Assembly (NCBI GenBank): GCA_017651515.1
Contig: JAGCCU010000078.1
Coordinates: 1 to 33,160 of the forward strand
DNA: 33,160 bases
From: Muribaculaceae bacterium
GTDB taxonomy: Bacteria; Bacteroidota; Bacteroidia; Bacteroidales; Muribaculaceae
Direction: 5' to 3'
Within the stretch, counting starts at the first letter, position 1; each line of letters starts with the position of its first letter. The translations under genes and the position numbers were made by a program. Of this stretch, positions 7,695-15,836 are shown one piece after another. The notes beneath the pieces are model-generated. The model was not told the origin of the DNA and searched no databases. It saw only the letters and a list, made by a program, of their open reading frames with translations.

Positions 7695-9428
7695 ATGAAG
7701 AAAATTACTTTATTATTTGCGTTGCTCTGTGCTTTCGCTACAGTCAGTGCTGAAACCTTTACCGTCAACGGACTGTGCTATTTGCATCAGTCGGGATCCG
7801 TTGTCCAGGTAACTTCAGGAAGTGACTACGCCACCACCCTGAATGGAGAATTGACCATTCCGGCTCAGGTGACCTATAATGGCACAACCTACTCCGTGAC
7901 TGCAATCGGTTGGAGAGCATTCAATTCGTGCAATGGCTTGACATCGGTCAACTTACCCGAGGGTATGAAAACTATTTTTTCGCAAGGTTTCTATAATTGC
8001 GAAAACTTGGTTTCCATTAACTTGCCCAGTTCTCTGTTAACGATAGATGCGGGGGCATTCATGGGCTGCAAGGCACTCACATCGATTACAATACCCGCTT
8101 CGGTAATTTCCATAAACGGAAAAGGCCAAACCAATGGGTCAAATAGAGGTCCGTTCTTCGGTTGCGACAATCTGGAAACAATCGTGGTAGAAAGTGGAAA
8201 TCAAACTTATGACTCGCGTGACAACTGCAACGCTGTGGTTGAAACTGCCACCAACACTCTTATTTTTGGATGTAAAGGCTCCACTATCCCTACCTCGGTA
8301 ATCGTAGGAAAAGGTTCTTTCAAATCTTGCTCGATAACTGATGTTGTCATTCCTGAGGGTGTGACAACAATTGAACAGGATGCTTTTAACTCTAGCATGT
8401 TAGAGAATATCACCTTTGAGGGTGAGAGTTTGACAACCATCGAAAGCAATGCGTTTAGTTATTGCACAAAGCTGGAGGCTATCACCTTGCCAGATAACGT
8501 TAAGACTATAAGTAACGGTCTTTTTAGAGGTTGCTCTATCTTGAAGACTGTCAACTTCTCAGCTTCGCTTGAGAGTATTGAAGACTTTGCTTTTATGGAG
8601 TGCCCAATGTTGGAGACTTTCACTTTCCCGGCTTCTCTTCAGAGTATTCGTAACAATGCGTTCAGGGAGTGTACTGCACTTGCCGACCTTTATGCCTATC
8701 CTTCAGGTGGTAGTGTGACTCTTCAAGGTAATGTATGGGAAGGTGTGGCTCAGGCAGACTGCAACTTGCACGTCTATCCTGCCGACTATGACTACTATAG
8801 CACTGCCGAACAGTGGAAAGAGTTCAACGTGATTGCTGACCTCGATCAGTCATTCTCTAATGTTTACATCCTGGGCGAGGTGAACGGCAACGGCTGGGCT
8901 CCCAACGTAGGCTATAAGATGGCTACTCAAGACGGAGTCACCTACACCGCCGACATCACCTGCGCTCCTACAGGCGAAAACGACACCGACGGCTATAGTT
9001 ACTTCAGCTTCACTACCGAGCTTGCCGAGAACAATGATAACGGCGGCTGGGCATACATTGAGCCCTTCCGTTTCGGCGCTGTGAGCGAAGGAGACTTCCT
9101 CGTAACAGACGAATGGATTGGTCAGGAACTTGGCCTTACTTACGACAACGGCCAAGCTTACAAGATTCCTGATGGTGAATACAGCTTGAACTTGAACCTC
9201 GAGAACATGAAACTCATCATCACCAAGAAGGGTGGCGATACCGTTATTGGTGACGTTACCGGTGATGGTGATGTTGACGTAAGTGACGTGAACGCCGTTA
9301 TCAACATCATCTTGCACAAGAAGACTCAGGATGACTATCCCGGCAATGCCGATGTCACCGGCGAAGGCAACATCGACGTAAGCGACGTGAACGCAATCAT
9401 CAACATTATCCTGGGCAAGACCAACTAA
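7695..9428 (+). CDS. Secreted BspA-type LRR protein with one SusE/F-like domain and C-terminal dockerin
   Basis: 577 residues. Signal peptide of about 19 residues (ends TVSA), then LRR_5 repeats to about residue 370 with the YDSRDNCNAV block, IFGCKGSTIP and many 'AFxxC' turns. A beta-domain at about 390-512 starts VYILGEVNGNGW and has scattered tryptophans, as in SusE/SusF-type glycan-binding modules. The dockerin at about 518-575 has loops DVTGDGDVDVSD and DVTGEGNIDVSD. At the DNA level the dockerin part is much closer to that of the preceding gene than the LRR part is, suggesting recent exchange between paralogues. The gene has its own promoter and a terminator. Likely exported; ligand unknown. 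Confidence 0.85.
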   Translation: MKKITLLFALLCAFATVSAETFTVNGLCYLHQSGSVVQVTSGSDYATTLNGELTIPAQVTYNGTTYSVTAIGWRAFNSCNGLTSVNLPEGMKTIFSQGFYNCENLVSINLPSSLLTIDAGAFMGCKALTSITIPASVISINGKGQTNGSNRGPFFGCDNLETIVVESGNQTYDSRDNCNAVVETATNTLIFGCKGSTIPTSVIVGKGSFKSCSITDVVIPEGVTTIEQDAFNSSMLENITFEGESLTTIESNAFSYCTKLEAITLPDNVKTISNGLFRGCSILKTVNFSASLESIEDFAFMECPMLETFTFPASLQSIRNNAFRECTALADLYAYPSGGSVTLQGNVWEGVAQADCNLHVYPADYDYYSTAEQWKEFNVIADLDQSFSNVYILGEVNGNGWAPNVGYKMATQDGVTYTADITCAPTGENDTDGYSYFSFTTELAENNDNGGWAYIEPFRFGAVSEGDFLVTDEWIGQELGLTYDNGQAYKIPDGEYSLNLNLENMKLIITKKGGDTVIGDVTGDGDVDVSDVNAVINIILHKKTQDDYPGNADVTGEGNIDVSDVNAIINIILGKTN

Positions 9429-9469
9429 TAATTCTTGATGATAAAACAACAACCCTTTCTGGGCTATGG

Positions 9470-9508
9470 AAAGAATCCCGAGAGCCGTTAACTCTCGGGA
9501 TTCTTTTT
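9470..9508 (+). terminator. Terminator after LRR gene 2
   Basis: Perfect 15-bp stem AAAGAATCCCGAGAG (9470-9484) with CTCTCGGGATTCTTT (9492-9506), 7-base loop, T-run. Its arms resemble the terminator of LRR gene 1 (AAAGAACCTCGGA), so the terminators may be related by duplication. Confidence 0.9.
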
Positions 9509-9549
9509 GTTCCAAATTGAACCAATAATTGCGTTTTTCCTATGACTTA

Positions 9550-9580
9550 TTGTATAGTATTGATTTTTTGCGTAAATTCG
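9550..9580 (+). promoter_or_regulatory. Promoter for LRR gene 3
   Basis: TTG at 9550-9552, 20-base spacer, TAAATTCG at 9573-9580 followed by CAC. The leader to the ATG at 9668 is about 80 bases. Confidence 0.55.
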
Positions 9581-9667
9581 CACCCGCTAAATTTGCCTGA
9601 AATCCTAAACGGAGGCTAAGGTTCATAAATCCATGAAACAACATAGTATTATTAATTATATTTTAAA

Positions 9668-11899
9668 ATGAAGAAAATTACACTATTACTCGCATTGCTG
9701 TGTGCGTTAATCACAGTCAATGCCCAAGACTTTACGGCTGACGGACTGTGCTATCAGATTAACGGCACTAACGTCACAGTAGTTCAAGGAAGCGACTATG
9801 CTACCACTCTAACCGGAGCATTGAACATTCCAGATCAAGTATCAAACAATGGCACAACCTACACGGTGACTGCAATTGACGACTATGCATTTTTCAACTG
9901 TACCGAGATAACCTCGGTAGTCATCCCCAACACAGTTACACTTATTGGTAACTCAGCTTTCTTCCTGTGTACGGGCATGACCGATATTACTATAGGCAAT
10001 TCGGTCACAACTATCAGTGATAACGCTTTCATGTGGTGTTCAAGCCTGACATCGCTTAATATTCCAGCTTCGGTAACATATATAGGACAACGTTTGCTGG
10101 ATTATTGCAACAGCCTGACTACGCTTACCGTTGACAGCAACAATACGGTTTACGATTCCCGCGACAACTGTAATGCAATCATCTACACTCAAATGAACAA
10201 CCTATACAGAGCTTGTAACGGCACTGTGATTCCAAGCAGCGTAAGAGTTATAGACTATCAAGCTTTCAGCGCTTGTACAGGCATAACATCAATTGACATA
10301 CCAGAGAATATAATATTAATTTCTTGGAATGCTTTCACACAGTGCGAAAACCTTGTCAACATAAACCTACCAAATACACTGGTCTCGATTGACGGTTATG
10401 CATTTTCTAATTGCACCGCACTGACTTCGATAACAATACCGGCTTCTGTATCCTACATAGGCACCGCAGTATTCAATGCTTGCCCCAATCTTGAGTCAAT
10501 CGTGGTAGACAGCGAGAACATTTACTATGATTCACGCAACAACTGCAACGCCATCATAGAGACAGGCAGCAGTACTCTTATACAAGGATGTAAGAATAGC
10601 ATCATCCCCAGCGATGTAGCAGCAATTGGACAATACGCATTCCAACAGTGCTGGTACCTGACTTCCATCAACATTCCAGAGAGTGTAACAACTATTGGAA
10701 CTTACGCTTTTGCATGGTGTTCAATGCTGAAGACTGTCACCTTCCCCACATCGCTAAGTTATATTGGTGACTATGCCTTTGCTTACTGCAATGGGCTGAA
10801 CGAGATTTACGCCTATCCAGAAGGCGGAGCAGTTACACTGGGCTCCAATGTTTGGGATGGTGTGCCTCAAAACAACTGTAACCTTCACGTGTATCCAGAA
10901 TGCGCTCAGTGGTATAGTAATGCTGACCAATGGAAAGAGTTCAACGTTATGGGCAATCTTGATCAGGATGGAATTGAAGGCGACGTGACAGGCGAAGGTG
11001 ATGTCGACGTTAGTGATGTAAACGCCATCATCAACATTATCCTGAACAGGAATACTCCGGATGACTATCCCGGCGATGCCGATATAACCGGCGAAGGTAC
11101 TATCGACGTGAGCGACGTGAACGCTCTCATAAATATCATTCTGGCAGGTGGTCCCGCCAGTCCTACTTCTGATTATACTGTGAATGGCGTGACTTTCACG
11201 ATGGTAAACGTCAAGGGAGGTTCCTTTACAATGGGTGCTACTTCTGAACAAGGATCTGACTACAACGAAAATGAACTTCCCACTCATCAGGTCACTCTGT
11301 CAAACTACAGCATAGGTGCTACCGAAGTCACTCAAGAGTTGTGGCAAGCTGTGATGGGCAACAATCCCAGCTACTTCACTACAGCGCATGGTTACACCGA
11401 AGACCTTCAGCGTCCAGTAGAAAATGTGAACTGGAACGACTGTCAGCAGTTCATTGCTAAACTGAACGAAATGACGGGACAGACATTCCGTCTTCCCACT
11501 GAGGCTGAATGGGAATATGCAGCACGCGGTGGTAAAAAGAGCAGAGGCTTCAAATACTCTGGCAACAACAACATAAACAATGTTGCGTGGTACATAAGCA
11601 CTATACCTTCGCAAGCTGTTGATACCGAAGGCTACAATCCTCAACCCGTAGGCACCAAAAACGGTAACGAACTGATAATTTACGACATGAGTGGTAACGT
11701 ATGGGAGTGGTGCCAAGACTGGTTCGGAACCTACAGCAGCGATGACCAGACCAACCCAACAGGTCCAGCAAATGGCAATGCCCGTGTCCTCCGTGGCGGT
11801 TGCTATAAAAGCCAGGCCGAAGGCTGTCGCATAACAGTACGCGACAAGTCTAACATCTATGGCAAAGCCAACAGTATCGGCCTGCGTCTCGCCAAGTAA
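9668..11899 (+). CDS. Secreted LRR protein with internal dockerin and C-terminal formylglycine-enzyme-like (SUMF1) domain
   Basis: 743 residues. Signal peptide of about 19 residues (ends TVNA); LRR_5 repeats to about residue 420 with two YDSR(D/N)NCNAI blocks; a dockerin at about 437-495 (loops DVTGEGDVDVSD and DITGEGTIDVSD); then a FGE-sulfatase/SUMF1 fold at about 507-742. The last is recognised from GGSFTMGATSEQ, ATEVTQELWQAVMG, RLPTEAEWEYAARGG, DMSGNVWEWCQDWF and RVLRGGCY...GLRLAK. True formylglycine-generating enzymes carry two active-site cysteines near the end. Here one cysteine replaces the usual serine of RGGS and another sits in GCR, so the canonical pair is not clearly present. I infer a binding or structural role in the C-lectin-like fold rather than sulfatase activation. 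A dockerin in the middle rather than at the C-terminus is unusual. Own promoter and terminator. Confidence 0.88.
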   Translation: MKKITLLLALLCALITVNAQDFTADGLCYQINGTNVTVVQGSDYATTLTGALNIPDQVSNNGTTYTVTAIDDYAFFNCTEITSVVIPNTVTLIGNSAFFLCTGMTDITIGNSVTTISDNAFMWCSSLTSLNIPASVTYIGQRLLDYCNSLTTLTVDSNNTVYDSRDNCNAIIYTQMNNLYRACNGTVIPSSVRVIDYQAFSACTGITSIDIPENIILISWNAFTQCENLVNINLPNTLVSIDGYAFSNCTALTSITIPASVSYIGTAVFNACPNLESIVVDSENIYYDSRNNCNAIIETGSSTLIQGCKNSIIPSDVAAIGQYAFQQCWYLTSINIPESVTTIGTYAFAWCSMLKTVTFPTSLSYIGDYAFAYCNGLNEIYAYPEGGAVTLGSNVWDGVPQNNCNLHVYPECAQWYSNADQWKEFNVMGNLDQDGIEGDVTGEGDVDVSDVNAIINIILNRNTPDDYPGDADITGEGTIDVSDVNALINIILAGGPASPTSDYTVNGVTFTMVNVKGGSFTMGATSEQGSDYNENELPTHQVTLSNYSIGATEVTQELWQAVMGNNPSYFTTAHGYTEDLQRPVENVNWNDCQQFIAKLNEMTGQTFRLPTEAEWEYAARGGKKSRGFKYSGNNNINNVAWYISTIPSQAVDTEGYNPQPVGTKNGNELIIYDMSGNVWEWCQDWFGTYSSDDQTNPTGPANGNARVLRGGCYKSQAEGCRITVRDKSNIYGKANSIGLRLAK

Positions 11900-11917
11900 T
11901 TAAATACACTTAATACC

Positions 11918-11956
11918 ATAGCCCTGTGCCTCTATGGTTGCAGGGCTATTTTTTTC
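11918..11956 (+). terminator. Terminator after LRR gene 3
   Basis: Perfect 9-bp stem ATAGCCCTG (11918-11926) with CAGGGCTAT (11941-11949), 14-base loop, followed by a run of T. Confidence 0.9.
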
Positions 11957-11997
11957 GCAACAAGCTGTTTTATATGCAAAGTTTTTGAGCCTTGGTC

Positions 11998-12028
11998 TTG
12001 CATTTCTAATTAATTATGTGTAATTTCG
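11998..12028 (+). promoter_or_regulatory. Promoter for the small helical protein gene
   Basis: TTG at 11998-12000, 20-base spacer, TAATTTCG at 12021-12028 followed by CC. The leader is about 60 bases. Confidence 0.6.
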
Positions 12029-12094
12029 CCACCGAAAGAGAATGCCGAAACGCTCTAAAGGAAGTAGGCAACAACCTGTAAAAAACAAACTACT

Positions 12095-12373
12095 ATGGCA
12101 GAAGAACAGAAAAACATTTTGGATTCGGCAAAGGAGATGCTGGGTGACAAGTTGAGTGGTGCCGGCGACCTGGTGGACAAGGCAAAGGACTTCATCGGCG
12201 AAAAGGCCGGCGAAATGCTCGCTAATTCCGAAGAAATCAAGAAGAAAGTAGTGGAAATGGGAAAAGCCATCACTCCCGATTCGCTCGATGACAAGGTAGA
12301 AGGCATGGTTGACCAAGCCGTTGACTTCCTTAAGGACACTTTCGGTGGAAAGAAAGACGACGAAAAAGCTTAA
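12095..12373 (+). CDS. Small acidic/basic amphipathic-helix protein, family not recognised
   Basis: 92 residues, almost all predicted helix, rich in Glu, Lys, Asp and Ala, with repeated patterns such as [29 protein letters not shown]. No signal peptide, membrane segment or cysteine. The composition recalls CsbD-, YtxH- or LEA-like stress proteins, but I cannot assign it to any of them. It is a stand-alone unit: own promoter upstream and a strong hairpin terminator 43 bases after the stop. The isolated unit and charged helical make-up suggest an abundant cytoplasmic protein, which is inference only. Confidence 0.75.
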   Translation: MAEEQKNILDSAKEMLGDKLSGAGDLVDKAKDFIGEKAGEMLANSEEIKKKVVEMGKAITPDSLDDKVEGMVDQAVDFLKDTFGGKKDDEKA

Positions 12374-12416
12374 TTAAAATCCACACATCCACTTTATGGT
12401 GGAAACTAACACAATG

Positions 12417-12447
12417 GGCTGCAACATTCTTGCAGCCTGTTTTTTTA
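12417..12447 (+). terminator. Terminator after the small helical protein gene
   Basis: Perfect 8-bp stem GGCTGCAA (12417-12424) with TTGCAGCC (12430-12437), loop CATTC, followed by a T-run. Confidence 0.9.
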
Positions 12448-12468
12448 TTGTCAAAAAAATGCAATATT

Positions 12469-12500
12469 TTTGACCGTTACACAATTATTTCTTACTTTTG
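12469..12500 (+). promoter_or_regulatory. Promoter for gpmI
   Basis: TTTG at 12469-12472, 20-base spacer, TACTTTTG at 12493-12500 followed by CA. It fixes the gpmI start at 12532, because an upstream in-frame start at 12430 would lie before the promoter. Confidence 0.75.
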
Positions 12501-12531
12501 CACGATAATCAACAATAAAAAACACATAACT

Positions 12532-14049
12532 ATGGCACAGAAAGCATTGTTAATGATACTGGATGGCTGGGGCGTAGGACCCCGCTGCAAGAATAACGCA
12601 ATCTACTATACACCTACACCATACTGGGATTTCCTGCTGAAACGCTATCCTAACAGCCTGCTCCAGGCCAGTGGTGAGAACGTCGGTCTGCCCGACGGAC
12701 AAATGGGCAATAGCGAGGTAGGCCATCTTAATATAGGTGCAGGTCGCGTAGTATATCAAGACCTTGTGAAAATCAACAAAGCCATTGCCGACGGCTCAAT
12801 TAAGAATAACCCCAAAATAGTGAATGCATTCACATACGCCAAGGAAAAAGGCAAGGGAATCCACTTCATGGGACTGACTTCGGACGGCGGTGTACACAGT
12901 TCGCTAGAGCATCTGTTCGCACTCTGCGACATTGCCAAGGACTATGACCTCAAAGATGTGTTTATCCACTGCTTCATGGACGGTCGCGACACTGACCCCG
13001 AAAGCGGCAAAGGCTTCGTAGCTGCAGTAGAAGAACACTGCGCCAAGACAACAGGCGTGGTGACAACAATCACCGGCCGTTACTACGCCATGGACCGCGA
13101 CAAAAACTGGGACCGTATCAAGCTTGCATACGACCAGCTTGTGGATGGTATAGGTCGACAGAGCGACAACATGACCCGCGCCATACAGGAGAGCTATGAT
13201 GAAGGCGTCACCGACGAATTTATCAAGCCCATCGTAAACAATACCGTTGACGGACGCATCAAGGAAGGCGATGTTGTGATATTCTTCAACTTCCGCAATG
13301 ACCGCGCAAAGGAAATCACCATTGCACTAACGCAGAAAGACATGCCTGAGGCAGGCATGCACACTATCCCCAACTTGCAGTACTACTGCATGACCCCTTA
13401 TGATGCCACTTTCACTGGTGTACACATCCTGTTCCCGAAGGTCGACGTAACCAATACATTAGGCGAATATTTGTCATCACTTGGCAAACGACAGCTTCAC
13501 ATCGCAGAAACTGAGAAATATGCACACGTCACATTCTTCTTCAATGGTGGCCGTGAAGCACCTTATGACGGCGAAGACCGAATATTGGTACCATCGCCAA
13601 AAGTCGCTACTTATGACCTACAGCCAGAAATGAGTGCCTACGAAGTTTGTAACAAATTGGTTGCCGCCATCGGCACGCAACAATACGACTTTATCGTGGT
13701 AAATTACGCCAATGGCGACATGGTGGGACACACGGGTGTATATACCGCAATACAGAAAGCCGTGGGCGACATCGACAAATGCGTACACGACACGGTTGAA
13801 GCGGCAAGGCTCAATGGTTATGAGGTTATAATCATTGCCGACCACGGCAATGCTGACAATGCCATCAACCGCGACGGGACACCCAACACCGCGCACTCTC
13901 TTAATCCTGTGCCTTGCATCTACGTTACCGAAAATGTCAATGCCACAGTTGATGCTGGACGCCTTGCCGACGTGGCTCCTACTATTTTGCACATCATGGG
14001 TCTGCCCCAGCCTGCCGACATGACCGGTTCAGTACTGATTAAAGACTGA
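12532..14049 (+). CDS. gpmI: 2,3-bisphosphoglycerate-independent phosphoglycerate mutase
   Basis: 505 residues from the ATG at 12532. Alkaline-phosphatase-superfamily enzyme of glycolysis that interconverts 3- and 2-phosphoglycerate, usually with Mn2+. Visible blocks: [10 protein letters not shown] at the N-terminus (metal-binding Asp), [13 protein letters not shown] with the catalytic Ser61, [32 protein letters not shown] and [10 protein letters not shown] with the second metal site, then TAHSLNPVP. Length and order match the family. The open frame extends upstream to 12430, but that segment overlaps the previous terminator and the promoter, so it is not translated. The VanZ-like gene starts nine bases after the stop and is probably co-transcribed. 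Confidence 0.97.
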   Translation: MAQKALLMILDGWGVGPRCKNNAIYYTPTPYWDFLLKRYPNSLLQASGENVGLPDGQMGNSEVGHLNIGAGRVVYQDLVKINKAIADGSIKNNPKIVNAFTYAKEKGKGIHFMGLTSDGGVHSSLEHLFALCDIAKDYDLKDVFIHCFMDGRDTDPESGKGFVAAVEEHCAKTTGVVTTITGRYYAMDRDKNWDRIKLAYDQLVDGIGRQSDNMTRAIQESYDEGVTDEFIKPIVNNTVDGRIKEGDVVIFFNFRNDRAKEITIALTQKDMPEAGMHTIPNLQYYCMTPYDATFTGVHILFPKVDVTNTLGEYLSSLGKRQLHIAETEKYAHVTFFFNGGREAPYDGEDRILVPSPKVATYDLQPEMSAYEVCNKLVAAIGTQQYDFIVVNYANGDMVGHTGVYTAIQKAVGDIDKCVHDTVEAARLNGYEVIIIADHGNADNAINRDGTPNTAHSLNPVPCIYVTENVNATVDAGRLADVAPTILHIMGLPQPADMTGSVLIKD

Positions 14050-14058
14050 CGACTAATT

Positions 14059-14520
14059 ATGAAAAAAATCATCAAATCATTGCCTGTCGGTGTACTGTCG
14101 GCTATAGTTGTGCTTGGCATTACATACTTCTCATTGGCCCCTAGGCCTTTGGGCGACATAAGCATGCGCCTGTTCCCTCATTCTGACAAGGTGGCACACT
14201 TCCTGATGTATTTTGTGGCTGTAATCGCATTCCTTACCGATTATGCCAAAGCCATAAAACCCCATCACACAAAACTCAACATTGAGCTGGCATTGCTTGC
14301 ATCTGCCATGTTGCTGGGGTTGATATTGGAGATTATCCAGCTGGCTATGAATATTGGACGCGGATACGACACCATGGACATTTTTGCAGACTGCATCGGT
14401 GCACTTGCGGGATTCGGGTATATGAAATGGAAAGGATTACACGCAGTCAGAAGGACGCTGCTATCCAGTTCTCATCATCATCGACATAAACACCGTCATC
14501 ATAGAAAATCAACCGATTAG
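14059..14520 (+). CDS. VanZ-like membrane protein
   Basis: 153 residues with about four hydrophobic segments (residues 10-28, 50-65, 75-95, 115-130). VanZ-family marks are present: PHSDKVAHFLMYF after the first segment, and LEIIQL...RGYDTMDIFADCIGALAGF near the third and fourth. The C-terminus is a short run rich in His, Arg and Ser. The biochemical role of stand-alone VanZ-like proteins is unknown; in teicoplanin-resistance clusters VanZ contributes to resistance, but no other van gene is nearby and I do not suggest that role here. It lies nine bases after gpmI on the same strand. The methyltransferase gene starts about 50 bases further on. Confidence 0.85.
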   Translation: MKKIIKSLPVGVLSAIVVLGITYFSLAPRPLGDISMRLFPHSDKVAHFLMYFVAVIAFLTDYAKAIKPHHTKLNIELALLASAMLLGLILEIIQLAMNIGRGYDTMDIFADCIGALAGFGYMKWKGLHAVRRTLLSSSHHHRHKHRHHRKSTD

Positions 14521-14572
14521 GGCTTACCACCATAAAACAGAATTGTCAACAACCAACAAATCCTATTTATAT

Positions 14573-15760
14573 ATGCTATTTTCAGAACGCATAAGGACAT
14601 TGCGCAAACAGCTTGGAATGAAGCAGCGCACGCTTGCGGCAGCCATTGGGGTTGATCTGCCAATGTATAGCCGTTACGAACATGGAGAGCGATCACCAAA
14701 ACGAGAACAGGTGATCAAACTGGCACGTCTACTAGACACCGATGCCAACGAGCTTGTTGCACTATGGCTTGCCGAGGATGCCATGCGCACAATAGGTCAC
14801 GACAAGATGAGCGCCAGAGCCTCACAGCTACTGCTAGAAACGCTGGGAGGCGACACTGCCACCGTCCCGGTAGAAGCACCAGTTATTCCCGATGCGCCAT
14901 CCATCAATGTTGAATCCGAAATCGCTGTTACACCTGAAGTCCCAACCATAGACCCAACTATCATCAAAGCCCCAATTGATGTAGACGTTAAACGCAACTT
15001 AATCACTTCATTGGGCCGAAGAGGACTTCCTCATTACGAGCAAGGTGATGCACGTCTTGTCATGCAGCGCATAGAAGACTGTAGCGTTGATTGCATCGTC
15101 ACCACACCACCCTACTGGCAACTCCGTCGAAACGAGATGATTACGGCAAGTAATATCGATGAGTTTATCGACGATGTACTACGAGTGATGGCTGAATGTT
15201 GGCGCGTACTAAAACCCAAAGGTTCGCTATGGCTCAACATGAGTGATGCTTATCAGAATGACTCACTGCAGGCAATCCCATGGCGTATAGTAATTAAAAT
15301 GATGGATTTGCAGGGATGGATATTGCGCAACGACGTGGTGTGGAATACAAACACCAATTCAACAGAGAATACACATGACCACCTACGCAACACTCACGAA
15401 TTCCTGTTTCACCTGGTCAAGCAAGAGGAATTCGAATATGATCCCAAGGAATTGAGGCGCGTCTTTAACGAGGTCATGAATATGGGCCGCAAAGGCCTTA
15501 TGCCACCCGACGTGTGGAATATCGAAGCAGAAAAGAGCCCTATCGAACGCTATAACGTATCGCCCGAGCTGCTGTGTCGCCTGCCTATTGTGGCAACATG
15601 CCCCGAAAACGGCTTGGTACTCGACCCCTACTGTGGCACTGGCACTACATGCAAGGTCGCATACGAACTAGACCGCCGTTCAATAGGTATTGACATTAAC
15701 CCTGAACGTCTAAGACTGGCCGACGGACGCGTTGAACAGAAATCACTCAGCTTGTTCTAA
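14573..15760 (+). CDS. Orphan beta-class DNA methyltransferase fused to an N-terminal Xre HTH
   Basis: 395 residues from ATG 14573 (an in-frame TTG at 14543 would add ten). Residues about 3-60 are an Xre/Cro-type helix-turn-helix (SERIRTLRKQLGMKQRTLA, then YSRYEHGERSPKR). A variable acidic/proline/valine linker runs to about residue 145. The methyltransferase core has TTPPYW (catalytic motif IV, residues 177-182) before the SAM-binding motif DPYCGTGTT (from Asp351), so the order is that of the beta class, which methylates adenine N6 or cytosine N4. The middle part (THEFLFHLVK, PPDVWNIE) resembles N4-cytosine or N6-adenine enzymes. No restriction gene is next to it. The HTH could bind DNA or regulate its own gene, but neither is shown. 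A strong hairpin follows the stop. Confidence 0.88.
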   Translation: MLFSERIRTLRKQLGMKQRTLAAAIGVDLPMYSRYEHGERSPKREQVIKLARLLDTDANELVALWLAEDAMRTIGHDKMSARASQLLLETLGGDTATVPVEAPVIPDAPSINVESEIAVTPEVPTIDPTIIKAPIDVDVKRNLITSLGRRGLPHYEQGDARLVMQRIEDCSVDCIVTTPPYWQLRRNEMITASNIDEFIDDVLRVMAECWRVLKPKGSLWLNMSDAYQNDSLQAIPWRIVIKMMDLQGWILRNDVVWNTNTNSTENTHDHLRNTHEFLFHLVKQEEFEYDPKELRRVFNEVMNMGRKGLMPPDVWNIEAEKSPIERYNVSPELLCRLPIVATCPENGLVLDPYCGTGTTCKVAYELDRRSIGIDINPERLRLADGRVEQKSLSLF

Positions 15761-15775
15761 AACAAATTTTTGAAA

Positions 15776-15818
15776 AAAGTGCGGGATATTGTTCCTATTT
15801 GACAATATCCCGCACTTT
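15776..15818. terminator. Bidirectional terminator between the methyltransferase and tamL
   Basis: Perfect 17-bp stem: AAAGTGCGGGATATTGT (15776-15792) with ACAATATCCCGCACTTT (15802-15818), 9-base loop, A-run on the left and T-rich on the right. It serves both convergent transcripts. Confidence 0.93.
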
Positions 15819-15836
15819 ATATTGGCTCTTTAGCTC

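Noticed and set aside
11189-11899. Calling gene 3 an active sulfatase-maturing enzyme
   Set aside because: The canonical active-site cysteine pair is not clearly present and no sulfatase gene is nearby.
12430-12531. An extended N-terminus for gpmI
   Set aside because: The segment overlaps the previous terminator and the gpmI promoter, and the family starts at the [11 protein letters not shown] block.
14059-14520. A vancomycin or teicoplanin resistance role for the VanZ-like gene
   Set aside because: No vanHAX, vanRS or related gene is present; stand-alone VanZ-like proteins are common and uncharacterised.
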